A stretch of 64,000 nucleotides of DNA from Pseudomonas duriflava. Its GTDB lineage: Bacteria; Pseudomonadota; Gammaproteobacteria; Pseudomonadales; Pseudomonadaceae. Numbering within the stretch: position 1 is the stretch's first letter; every line of letters starts with the position of its first letter. The position numbers and the translations under genes were made by a program. The notes beneath the pieces were generated by a model. It made no database searches and was not told the DNA's origin. It was given only the letters and a program-made list of their open reading frames with translations. Location of the stretch: the NCBI RefSeq assembly GCF_007830155.1, contig NZ_VLKY01000002.1, positions 124,001 through 188,000 of the forward strand. The letters run 5' to 3'. Shown one piece after another: positions 35,025 to 43,557 of the stretch.

Positions 35025-36560
35025 TCACGCCGTGACAGGCAAGGTCGCGATCTGGTTACGCCCTGCATGTTTCGCCTGATAGAGCGCCTGATCGGCCAGT
35101 TCTACAAGCTCCAGACTACCCAACATGCCACTATCGCTTAACCGGCAAGCGTGTACACCACCGCTAAACGTGACCCGGCCGTATGGGCTGTTCCCATGGG
35201 GAATGTTTAGTTCATCCAGCGCTTTTTTAATACGCTCGGCTACGACCAGTGCGCCTTCGACTTCGCAGCCCGGCAGCAGCACCGCCATCTCTTCGCCACC
35301 GTAACGAGCCGCGACATCGCCTGTACGAGGCAGAGCCGACTGGATAACCTCGGCAACTGCCTTGAGGCATTGGTCACCGGCGGGGTGCCCGTACAGGTCG
35401 TTATAGCCCTTGAAGTAGTCGATATCGATCATGATCAATCCCAGGGGCTGGCCGGTCCGCGCGGCCCGCTTCATTTCCTGCGGTAGGGCCATATCGAAAT
35501 AACGCCGATTAGCCAGACCAGTGAGCCCGTCCGACATGGCCTGCCGCTCCAAGGTGTTACGCGCCTCGATCAGGTCGACCTCTATCCTTTTGCGATAACG
35601 GATCTGTCGTAACAAGACGATGCCAAATGCCCCCATGATGAGCGAAAGCGCCAAAACGATATAAGCCGACCGCCACATGTGGTTTTCCCACCCGGCCAAC
35701 AATGCCTTGCGTGACAGGGCTGCCATGACCACCAGTGGATACTTCTCCAGACGCTGGTAACCATACAAGCGCTCGACCCCGTCGATTACCGCCTTGATGC
35801 TCACGATGCCCGAAGAAGATTGCTGCAGGCTCGTGGTAAAGACGTAGCTTTTTTCCAGGTTTCTGCCTACCAGGTATTCGTCCTTGAACGGGCGTCGTGC
35901 CAGGATTGTTCCGTCAGGTATAGCCAACACAATGACGCCGGACTCATCGATCTCGAAATCTTTATAAAAATCGAGGAAATAATCCATTTTCAATGTTGCC
36001 AGTATCACACCAGCGAAGCGGCCATCGTCCCGATAGAGCCGCCGGGAAACGGGAATAACCCAGTTTCCTGTCGTGCGTGAATGAAGGGCCGAGCCGATAT
36101 GCAGATCCGGATTGGTATTACGCCGGTGAAAATCAAAGTAGTCTCGGTCTGCATTGCTACCTTTCCAGGGTGAATACTCCATGGAAGTAGCCAGCCAGCG
36201 CCCTTCTTGATCGAAAACAAACAAACCCTCGACTTGCTCCAGAGCAGCCTTGTACTTCTTCAGCAAAGCCCGTATGGACTCCCGTTGAAACGCCCTTTCG
36301 TCTTGCAGCTCAAGTTGATGCTGGAGCCCAATCAGGGCGATATCCACCTCGGACAAAGCGTCTTCGGCATGCTGCGCCAAGGATTTGGTCAGGTTGGCGG
36401 TTGCCTCTTCGGAGCGTTGTACTGCCACGCCATGCGCAGTCCAGCCCTGCCATAGCTCCAAACCGGCAAGGGAGAGAAAAACCAGGCCGAGGAAGGAAAG
36501 GGTCAGTGCTTCAAGAGGTAACCGCCTGAAGGACGTTCGTGTAGATGAAGGATGACCCAT
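35025..36560 (-). CDS. dCache-GGDEF diguanylate cyclase (membrane)
   Basis: A 511-residue protein: a transmembrane helix near residues 18-40, a periplasmic dCache-like sensor (DRDYFDFHRRNTNPDLHIGS), a second helix near 295, then GGDEF. The signature is ARYGGEEM, with Met where most have Phe, and RTGD five residues earlier is the I-site. By family it makes c-di-GMP in response to a small periplasmic ligand. It ends 24 residues after LVELADQALYQAKHAGRNQI, the normal end of GGDEF. Alone on the minus strand. Confidence 0.9.
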   Translation of the reverse strand: MGHPSSTRTSFRRLPLEALTLSFLGLVFLSLAGLELWQGWTAHGVAVQRSEEATANLTKSLAQHAEDALSEVDIALIGLQHQLELQDERAFQRESIRALLKKYKAALEQVEGLFVFDQEGRWLATSMEYSPWKGSNADRDYFDFHRRNTNPDLHIGSALHSRTTGNWVIPVSRRLYRDDGRFAGVILATLKMDYFLDFYKDFEIDESGVIVLAIPDGTILARRPFKDEYLVGRNLEKSYVFTTSLQQSSSGIVSIKAVIDGVERLYGYQRLEKYPLVVMAALSRKALLAGWENHMWRSAYIVLALSLIMGAFGIVLLRQIRYRKRIEVDLIEARNTLERQAMSDGLTGLANRRYFDMALPQEMKRAARTGQPLGLIMIDIDYFKGYNDLYGHPAGDQCLKAVAEVIQSALPRTGDVAARYGGEEMAVLLPGCEVEGALVVAERIKKALDELNIPHGNSPYGRVTFSGGVHACRLSDSGMLGSLELVELADQALYQAKHAGRNQIATLPVTA

Positions 36561-36782
36561 GGATAACGTTGACTACCTTTATTCGCCTGTCATCCATGAA
36601 CGTTTGGTCCTGCCAGCATGCCTGGGGAGCGGGCCTGTCGAACGCAACTAAACGTCGACAATGCCTGCCCTACCGCCCTGGTCTATCAGTTAAAAGCCAA
36701 CCCCTGACGCCACCACAGCGCCATTTGGGTCAAGCCGCGCCGGTTGAGCTATGTAGCTCAATCAATACAGATTAGTGGCTCT

Positions 36783-37616
36783 TCACCCATCGTTATCATC
36801 ACCAAACCGCGCCTCATAGGCAGATTTGTTTACTGGTTTTAGGCCAGTGGTACCCATGGCTTCGATCGCAGTGCTGGAATTTAGGTAATCGATAAAACGC
36901 TGGGCCTGCTCAGGCCGCTTGCTGCCTGGTAAAAGGCACGCTGTATAAAGCGTCATTTGCTGGGCCTGGTCGGGAATCAGGCCCACCACGTCGACGCCTT
37001 CTACGTCTTTCAACTCGCTGAGTTGAGCGAAGCCTATATCGGCTTCCCTATGTGCCAGGACATCACTGATCGGCCGGTCCCTGACCAAACGGGTAGCGGC
37101 CTGAATGCGTTCCTTGATGCCCATCAGATTGAACAGGACGTTTTCCAGATACAGGCCGCTGGCCGTATTGGGATAGACCATGCTTTTAGCTTGAAGCAGG
37201 GTCTGCTTGAAGCTTTCCATGCTTGTGATATCAGGCTTTGCGGTTCCTGTCGGAACGGCCATGGCAATGTACGAACGGGCGAAGTCAGTACACTGCTCGG
37301 CCTTCAACTCACCGGCACTGGCCAATTTGAAAATGGCCATCCGGTCCAACAGCGCCACGTCAGCACTCTGTCCATTTGAAAGAGAGCCGAACAGGGTACT
37401 CAATGCGCTACCGCGGGACGGGGCAAGGTAGGCTGCCAGGGTTTCTCCGTAGGTTTGTTCATAGGTGGGACGAACGGCCTCGAAGGCGGCCAGAGCGCCT
37501 CGGGCACTTACTATTTGCAAGGGCGCAGTTGGCGCCGAAGCGGCCCACACGGCTGCAGCGAGCGGTAAGCTCAGTACAACCAGTGTCAGCGTAAAAAGGA
37601 AAAGGGATGTTTTCAT
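36783..37616 (-). CDS. periplasmic solute-binding protein (ModA-like)
   Basis: A 277-residue protein starting MKTSLFLFTLTLVVLSLPL (Sec leader, cut near VWA), followed by LQIVSARGALAAFEAVRPTY and further blocks typical of ModA/extracellular binding proteins of family 1 (LLPGSKRPEQAQRFIDYLN at the end). ModA-type proteins bind molybdate or tungstate; related ones bind other oxyanions. No permease or ATPase is adjacent, so it is an orphan in this window. The ATG at 37616 is chosen for the leader; the Shine-Dalgarno is weak. Confidence 0.75.
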   Translation of the reverse strand: MKTSLFLFTLTLVVLSLPLAAAVWAASAPTAPLQIVSARGALAAFEAVRPTYEQTYGETLAAYLAPSRGSALSTLFGSLSNGQSADVALLDRMAIFKLASAGELKAEQCTDFARSYIAMAVPTGTAKPDITSMESFKQTLLQAKSMVYPNTASGLYLENVLFNLMGIKERIQAATRLVRDRPISDVLAHREADIGFAQLSELKDVEGVDVVGLIPDQAQQMTLYTACLLPGSKRPEQAQRFIDYLNSSTAIEAMGTTGLKPVNKSAYEARFGDDNDG

Positions 37617-37855
37617 GATTCCAAACGATCCGAGCACGCGGGTCGGATCCGGGTTCCAGATTGATAGCCAATGGCCCGATTTTACGTCAATACAAAGAAA
37701 CCTTACCTGAACAAGCCGTTACTAGGCATGTTTTATACGCACCTTGTGGGCAATAACCCTTCAGCACAGGATTCACCTATTTCAAGGCTTGCCTTAAAAG
37801 AGCTGAGTGAGCGACCTAACACCTAAGTATGGCACGAGGTAGTACTTCCATTCTC

Positions 37856-39640
37856 TCAGCCGTCGATCATCTCGGTGATCTTGTCGGCGAGGTCAGCCAT
37901 CGCGAAAGGCTTGGTAATTAGTTCCATCCCGGGTTCCAGATAACCATTGCCAACGGCGGCATTCTCCGCATAGCCCGTGACGAAAAGCACCTTTAGGTCG
38001 GGCCGCGAAATCCGGGCGGCGTCCGCGACCTGGCGGCCATTCATGCCACCGGGCAATCCGACGTCGGTGATCAGCAGATCGATCCGTGTGGCAGTTTCTA
38101 GAATCTTTAGGCCGGACGGCCCGTCCTCTGCTTCAAGGGTTGTATACCCCGCTTCCATTAGCACCTCGACAATAAGCATCCGCACGGTGGGCTCATCATC
38201 AATGACGAGCACCGTCTCGCCAGCGCCCGTTGCAGATATTGAAGCATCAGTGTCCGTCGGTCCCGCGTCCAACGGACCGGTGTAGCGTGGGAGATAGAGG
38301 CACATCGTCGTGCCGTGTCCATCCTCGGAGTAGACCCGCACCTGCCCACCTGACTGGCGCACAAACCCGTGGATCATCGAGAGCCCGAGACCTGTTCCCT
38401 GCCCAATCGGTTTGGTGGTGAAAAACGGGTCGAAAATGCGGTCGACGATATCCTTGGGAATTCCGGTTCCGCTGTCGGTCACACAGATCGAGATGTACTG
38501 GCCCGGCGGAAGATCGCGCTCCGCGCCGGCGCGTCCATCGAGCCATTTGTTGGCGGTTTCTATCGTGATCCGCCCCCCTTCGGGCATTGCATCGCGCGCA
38601 TTGATCGTGAGGTTGAGCAACGCGCTTTCAAGCTGAGCCGGGTCGACCTTGGTCGACCAAAGCCCCGCAGCTCCCACCACTTCGACGAGGATGGACGGTC
38701 CGACGGTGCGCCGAATGAGGTCCTCCATACCGAACACTAGCCGGTTGACGTCGGTGGGTTTTGGATCGAGGGTCTGGCGACGGGAGAAGGCCAGCAGTCG
38801 CTGAGTGAGGGTAGCCGCGCGTTGTGCCGAGTTTTGCGCGCCAACGATAAAGCGTTCAATGCCTTGGGTACGACCCTGCGAAAGCCGACGCTCTATCACT
38901 TCAAGGCTGCCACAAATGCCTGCCAGCAGATTGTTGAAGTCGTGAGCGATGCCGCCCGTGAGTTGCCCTACTGCTTCCATTTTCTGTGCCTGGCGTAGCG
39001 CCTCGTTGGCCTTGGTAAGTTCGGCCGTTCGCTCCTCAACACGCTGCTCCAGTGTTTGGTTAAGCCGCGAGAGTTCTAGATTTAGGTGATCCGCGTCCGA
39101 TAGCGCAGCCGAAAGCTCGGTTGCTTTTTCGCGGATATCCGCCCGTGCTCGATCTAGGGCAGCGGCCAATTTATTGGCGCGATCGGTTGCGTCGCGGGCG
39201 ACACCGACCAAGCCGCTGCTGGCAAGCTGCACCGCCTCCGCATTGAGAAGCGCCGACAGCAGAGGGGTATCGGCGAAGCGCTCAATCGGCAGCTGATAGG
39301 CTGTCCCGATCAGCAGGAAGACGACTGAGCCGCATGCGAAGCACAGCGCGGGCTTGAATGTATCCTGGTCCGGAAAGGGGAGCTGGAGCGTGAATGTGGC
39401 TCCGGAGACCGGCTGCATGTTCAGAAAGGCACGCCAAGACGGGCCGCCGGGCAACGTCTTCGGAAATCCGGGGGCTGGCAACAACGCGCCAATTTCCGCA
39501 TCGTGCAGAAATATAAGGAACGCTTCGCCACCCGCTTCACGTGCAATCTGCGCTGCTTGCTCCGCCCGTGTCTCCGGCTGGGCTAAGCGGTTGGCGATTT
39601 CATGGATGTTGCTGAACACTATCAGCCCGGGAACAGGCAT
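37856..39640 (-). CDS. hybrid sensor histidine kinase with C-terminal receiver
   Basis: A 594-residue protein. A GAF-like N terminus (about 1-145) is followed by a coiled coil (150-218), the phosphoacceptor [18 protein letters not shown] (His near 233), an HATPase with [14 protein letters not shown] and [20 protein letters not shown], and a receiver domain ([10 protein letters not shown], Asp in [11 protein letters not shown]). This is the NtrB-like PAS/REC arrangement widespread in alphaproteobacteria. It overlaps the preceding FIST gene by 19 bases, so they are made together. The receiver is the only output seen. High-GC codon use and the nearby insertion-sequence remnants suggest the pair was acquired. 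Confidence 0.9.
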   Translation of the reverse strand: MPVPGLIVFSNIHEIANRLAQPETRAEQAAQIAREAGGEAFLIFLHDAEIGALLPAPGFPKTLPGGPSWRAFLNMQPVSGATFTLQLPFPDQDTFKPALCFACGSVVFLLIGTAYQLPIERFADTPLLSALLNAEAVQLASSGLVGVARDATDRANKLAAALDRARADIREKATELSAALSDADHLNLELSRLNQTLEQRVEERTAELTKANEALRQAQKMEAVGQLTGGIAHDFNNLLAGICGSLEVIERRLSQGRTQGIERFIVGAQNSAQRAATLTQRLLAFSRRQTLDPKPTDVNRLVFGMEDLIRRTVGPSILVEVVGAAGLWSTKVDPAQLESALLNLTINARDAMPEGGRITIETANKWLDGRAGAERDLPPGQYISICVTDSGTGIPKDIVDRIFDPFFTTKPIGQGTGLGLSMIHGFVRQSGGQVRVYSEDGHGTTMCLYLPRYTGPLDAGPTDTDASISATGAGETVLVIDDEPTVRMLIVEVLMEAGYTTLEAEDGPSGLKILETATRIDLLITDVGLPGGMNGRQVADAARISRPDLKVLFVTGYAENAAVGNGYLEPGMELITKPFAMADLADKITEMIDG

Positions 39641-40782
39641 ACGACCGCCGTGCAGTTGTGAAACCCCTCGAACTGCCCTTCAGCTCGAGCGATTTGGCCG
39701 TGGGTGTTGCAGCCAACGAGCGCAGCGTCTCCAATCCGGCTCGTCACTGCGTCGACTTCGGTTTGGAAATGATCGCCACATCTCAGCCGCGTGGCAACGC
39801 AGTCGAAAAATAGAGCCGCCTTTGGCAGGTTAGGGCCAAGTGCAGCAATTGCTGCATCTGTTGCGCGTTCGGCCGCTTCGGCCGCGGATGCATGTGAACT
39901 CTTCATGATCCGCACGACACTGCCGGTGGGGATTTCCGCCGCGCAATGAAGAGATCCATCCTCATTGACAACAAGTGGCACCCGCAACCTGTAGCCGCTG
40001 CCTGTGTCTATGCCGATAATGTTCTGGAGAAAAAACGGGATTGGCGCAGCGCGGTCGATATGCATGCCGTTGGCCTGCGCATGTTCTTCAAATGCTTCGA
40101 CTGCGGGCAGGCCATTCAAGCTGACGAGCCTCAGACCAATCGCCTCCGTGACTCGTAAAGGCTTAGATGCCGGCTCCCACCCATGACTGACGCCGATCCC
40201 GAGCGGCTTTAGGGAGAGGATTTCGAGAGCCACTGCCGCATCCGAGAGCACTTGGGTCCCATGAAAGACGGTGGTGCGCTTGAAGTCGGCATTGTCGCCG
40301 GCACCGCCCCCGAAGAACTGATATTCGCCTGCGGTCTCGAGTGTCAGGGCATCGGTCAGAGTATCCGCATAGCCGGCCAAGGCATCGGTCAGGATCAAGG
40401 CTGATCGATGCGGGAAGGAATGATCCGAAATGCCCGCGAAACCACGCGCGATCTCGCGCGCTGCCGCGCCCGGATCATCCTTTAAGCGATGGCCGATTTG
40501 CGCAGTAAACTTCGACTCTTCATCGCGAATTGCAAGCGCGGTCGCAAACCCGACCCCAATCGTATCGTTCGTAAACTCTCCAGCTGAGGAGGCCCCGACG
40601 ATTATTGAAGACGGCGCCGCGTCCCGGAGAGCCTTCAGCAAGAGTGCATGATCATAAGTTGGCGCCGCAAAAACAATGATAACGTGCGGGGGCAGTGGCA
40701 AGGCTGCATTTATCTGCTCCCCAAGAGCAGCTCCTGCTACTGCGCTGTCGGTCTCCGCCGTCGATACTGCAACTGTATTCAT
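39622..40782 (-). CDS. FIST-domain sensor protein
   Basis: A 386-residue soluble protein with FIST_N (HVIIVFAAPTYDHALLLKAL, ...SSAGEFTND...) and FIST_C (NGLPAVEAFEEHAQANGMHI, ...GCNTHGQIA...). FIST domains are ligand-sensing modules linked to histidine kinases and chemoreceptors; amino acids are a proposed ligand class. The start at 40782 has AAGG eight bases upstream; ATGs at 40788 and 40803 are alternatives. It is the first gene of the FIST/hybrid-kinase pair and ends within the kinase gene (19-base overlap). Likely the sensory partner of that kinase. Confidence 0.9.
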   Translation of the reverse strand: MNTVAVSTAETDSAVAGAALGEQINAALPLPPHVIIVFAAPTYDHALLLKALRDAAPSSIIVGASSAGEFTNDTIGVGFATALAIRDEESKFTAQIGHRLKDDPGAAAREIARGFAGISDHSFPHRSALILTDALAGYADTLTDALTLETAGEYQFFGGGAGDNADFKRTTVFHGTQVLSDAAVALEILSLKPLGIGVSHGWEPASKPLRVTEAIGLRLVSLNGLPAVEAFEEHAQANGMHIDRAAPIPFFLQNIIGIDTGSGYRLRVPLVVNEDGSLHCAAEIPTGSVVRIMKSSHASAAEAAERATDAAIAALGPNLPKAALFFDCVATRLRCGDHFQTEVDAVTSRIGDAALVGCNTHGQIARAEGQFEGFHNCTAVVCLFPG

Positions 40783-40972
40783 GGACATCGCCTTGAAAGC
40801 CATCGAGAAAAAGCCATAGCGGCTGGAAGGGGCCGGTCAACATACGGTGCTTGCGGCTCTTCGGCTGCTGCTTTCGCGGGTGGTGCCCCGTGAGGTGGTG
40901 TAGGAACACCGATCCTCGGTATGGCTAAGGATGATCAGGCTGCCAGTGCCGGCAGGCTGCTCAGTGTATATC

Positions 40973-41158
40973 ATAATTTTTTCCAGCGTCATGTAGCGGC
41001 GCGACATCGACCCATTCGTCGTTTTGCTCGAGCATGAGCGCGCCGACGAGGCGGATGACCGCGGCGGTGTTGGGGAAGATGCCGATGACGTCGGCCCGTC
41101 GCTTGATCTCTTTGTTGACGCGCTCGAGCGGATTCGTAGACGAGATCTGGCCGATGGG
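40973..41158 (-). mobile_element. remnant of an IS256-family transposase (C-terminal end)
   Basis: Read on the minus strand, the frame gives [20 protein letters not shown] then [30 protein letters not shown] and stops at 40973-40975. This is the conserved C-terminal region of IS256/Mutator-type (DDE) transposases. The upstream part of the transposase is absent, cut at about 41158 where an IS5-like remnant on the other strand begins. Not functional. No inverted repeats were found. Confidence 0.8.
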
Positions 41159-41164
41159 AGAAGC

Positions 41165-41415
41165 GCTTCACGAGACCACCATCCTGCCTCAATTCGCGGG
41201 CTGAGTCTGGAGCCTATCCCAGACGAAACCACCATCCTCATCTTCCGCCGGCTGCTGGAAGTAACACGCATGGTTTACTAGGGATATGGCTCATCCCAAC
41301 TCGATACGACAAGCTGGCCAGAAGCTTTGAGGCCATGGTTACGCTGCATGCGACACTACTTTTCGTACAAAACCTGACAAACACAACGCGCGCCTTTGTT
41401 GTTACGTTTTCATGA
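41165..41415 (+). mobile_element. remnant of an IS5-family transposase
   Basis: A first piece (41165-41279) encodes IS5-type N-terminal sequence, LPQFAG and, after a frame change, RGLSLEPIPDETTILIFRRL. A second piece (41290-41415) in another frame gives LIPTRYDKLARSFEAMVTLH and AFVVTFS then a stop, the usual C terminus (TRYDKLARNF) of IS5 transposases. The ~200-residue catalytic middle is missing. A near-repeat of GAAACCACCATCCT at 41171-41184 and 41225-41238 marks internal duplication or rearrangement. Confidence 0.72.
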
Positions 41416-41955
41416 CTAGAGAATGACGCTCAAATGAAGTGTAAGTGTCGTTTTTAAGACAACGCCAGAACGCTTGTCTTTATTAATAAACAAGGCTTCA
41501 GACCGTTCGTCGGCTTCTTTAAAAGCCGACTTTATCAACTGAACTTGGCCGTCTAAGAAATACTCAGGTGACTATTGATTTGCTACGTAGAAACGCTTGA
41601 AAGCGAGCCTTAGCGCCTGTTTCTTGGGTGTCTGGAAAATGCAGTTACCGACCAGCGGGACACCTGTTGGTCAAGAACAAGCTATTACTTAAGAGCGATA
41701 ACAAGAACAACGCAAGAACACTACCTTCATGAACCCAGTGGGTTGCTGAGCAGCTGCGAAACGACAGTTGCATTGCAGGCATGAGCAGTACTGCCTGGAC
41801 AGGACAAAGGGATGCATGTGTCGAGCCCGCAGTACGACATGTGATGGGTACGGCAATAGCCACTTCATAGGGTGTGACACGGCGACCAGCGCTCCCAGCA
41901 GGTAATGGGCAGCAGTCTCCTGGCTATGGAGGGGCAGGATCAAGGACTCAGGACG
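41416..41955. other. 540-bp gene-free stretch with a terminator-like hairpin
   Basis: No gene is visible between the IS remnant and the acyltransferase. At 41509-41530 an 8-bp stem (GTCGGCTT/AAGCCGAC, 6-base loop) is followed by TTTAT, a rho-independent terminator on the plus strand with no gene in front of it, so it may end a lost gene or a small RNA. The rest is AT-richer than its surroundings. Confidence 0.5.
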
Positions 41956-43509
41956 ATGCTTTTCAATTCTGCGGTGTTCATTACCGGCTTTCTGCCGATC
42001 GTTTTATTAGGTTTTTTTCTTCTTACCGGAACAGGTCGATCACGCCTAGCCGTGCTATGGCTGACAGCCGCCTCGCTGGTGTTTTACGGCTGGTGGAATC
42101 CGGCCAACGTTCCCCTGCTGTTTGGCAGCATCGTATTCAACTACCTGCTCGGTGGTTATCTGCTGCGCCACCCTTCGAAGGCTGTGCTGGCGCTTGGGGT
42201 AATCGCCAACATTCTGTTGCTTGTCTACTACAAGTACACCGGCTTTCTCTTCGGGACGCTTGATGATGCCCTCGATTTGGGCTGGTCGATTGATGAAATC
42301 ATCCTGCCGCTGGCCATCTCGTTCTTTACCTTTCAGCAGATCGCCTACTTGGTAGACGCCCATGACGGTGAAGTGGTCGAGCACGATTTTCTCAACTACT
42401 GCCTGTTCATCACGTTCTTCCCCCAATTGATTGCCGGCCCCATTACTCACCATGGCGAGATGTTCGACCAGTTCAAGGACAAAACCACTTTTCGTCCTCG
42501 TCTGGACAACATCTCTATTGGCGCTACCGTTTTCCTGCTGGGCTTGTTCAAGAAGGTCGTTATCGCCGACCCCTTGGGTGAAAAGGCTTCGCCCATCTTT
42601 GCCCTAGCGGCGGACGGGACGACACCTGGGCTTTACGACGCCTGGACCGGCGCGCTCAGCTATACCCTGCAGATTTATTTCGACTTTTCCGGCTACACCG
42701 ACATGGCCATTGGTCTGGGGTTGCTGTTTGGCATCAGCCTGCCAACCAACTTCAACAGCCCGTTCAAGGCGCGCAACGTCATTGACTACTGGTCGCGCTG
42801 GCACATGACGCTAACCCGCTTTCTGACAGCCTATATTTACAACCCTATTGTCATGCGCACCACCCGGGCGCGTATGAGCGCCGGAAAACCCCTGCCCAAG
42901 CGGGGCAAGATGAACGCCAGTACCTTTATAGCCCTGGTAGCTTATCCCACGATCTTAACCATGTTCATCTCTGGCGTCTGGCATGGGGCAGGCTGGCAGT
43001 TCGTAGCGTTCGGTTTGCTGCACGGCTTCTATTTAATTGTCGCCCATGGCTGGCGCACCTATAAAGTCAGCAAGGGCTGGAAGCTCGATAGCGATCGGCT
43101 GGTGCACAAGATTCCGGCCGTCCTGTTGACCTTCTCCTGCGTTGTAGTCGCCATGGTGTTCTTCCGCGCCTCCACTCTTTCAGCTGCTTTGACCATGCTA
43201 TCCGGCATGGTGGGCGTAGGTTCGACCGCAGCGGACCTGGAGCTACGCCGCGACGACGCCGTAACCTTCCTGAAAATCGGCCTGCTACTGGCCTTTGTCT
43301 GGACCTTGCCCAACATCCAGCAATGGATGAGTCACGTCCGCACCGCCCTGAATGCCCGCCCGCAAGAGCACTGGATCATGCGCTGGTTTCCCGGCATGAC
43401 CTGGCATCCCAGCCCGACCATGGGCGTTGCCCTGGGCGTGCTGGGATTCTTCGCCCTGGCCTGCGCCTTTTCCGTCGCACCGACCGAATTCCTTTACTTC
43501 CAGTTTTAG
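41956..43509 (+). CDS. MBOAT-family membrane O-acyltransferase (AlgI/DltB-like)
   Basis: A 517-residue polytopic protein. FFPQLIAGPITHHGEMFDQF, LQIYFDFSGYTDMAIGLGLL, NVIDYWSRWHMTLTRFLTAY (His near 283) and SGVWHGAGWQFVAFGLLHG (active-site His near 343) are the MBOAT hallmarks shared with AlgI and DltB. These enzymes move an acyl group across the inner membrane to an extracytoplasmic polymer. The ATG at 41956 is preferred over an upstream GTG-type extension. It is the first gene of a four-gene unit (FkbH, ACP, SGNH hydrolase), in which the ACP would be the acyl donor, as in dltBCD. Confidence 0.92.
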   Translation: MLFNSAVFITGFLPIVLLGFFLLTGTGRSRLAVLWLTAASLVFYGWWNPANVPLLFGSIVFNYLLGGYLLRHPSKAVLALGVIANILLLVYYKYTGFLFGTLDDALDLGWSIDEIILPLAISFFTFQQIAYLVDAHDGEVVEHDFLNYCLFITFFPQLIAGPITHHGEMFDQFKDKTTFRPRLDNISIGATVFLLGLFKKVVIADPLGEKASPIFALAADGTTPGLYDAWTGALSYTLQIYFDFSGYTDMAIGLGLLFGISLPTNFNSPFKARNVIDYWSRWHMTLTRFLTAYIYNPIVMRTTRARMSAGKPLPKRGKMNASTFIALVAYPTILTMFISGVWHGAGWQFVAFGLLHGFYLIVAHGWRTYKVSKGWKLDSDRLVHKIPAVLLTFSCVVVAMVFFRASTLSAALTMLSGMVGVGSTAADLELRRDDAVTFLKIGLLLAFVWTLPNIQQWMSHVRTALNARPQEHWIMRWFPGMTWHPSPTMGVALGVLGFFALACAFSVAPTEFLYFQF

Positions 43510-43557
43510 ATATTCACTTTCGAACCGGCTTGAGCGCCACCTACAGGAGCATCTCTC

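Noticed and set aside
34281-35141. 286-codon plus-strand frame
   Set aside because: Antisense over treS and the gap beyond; no start site or domain recognised.
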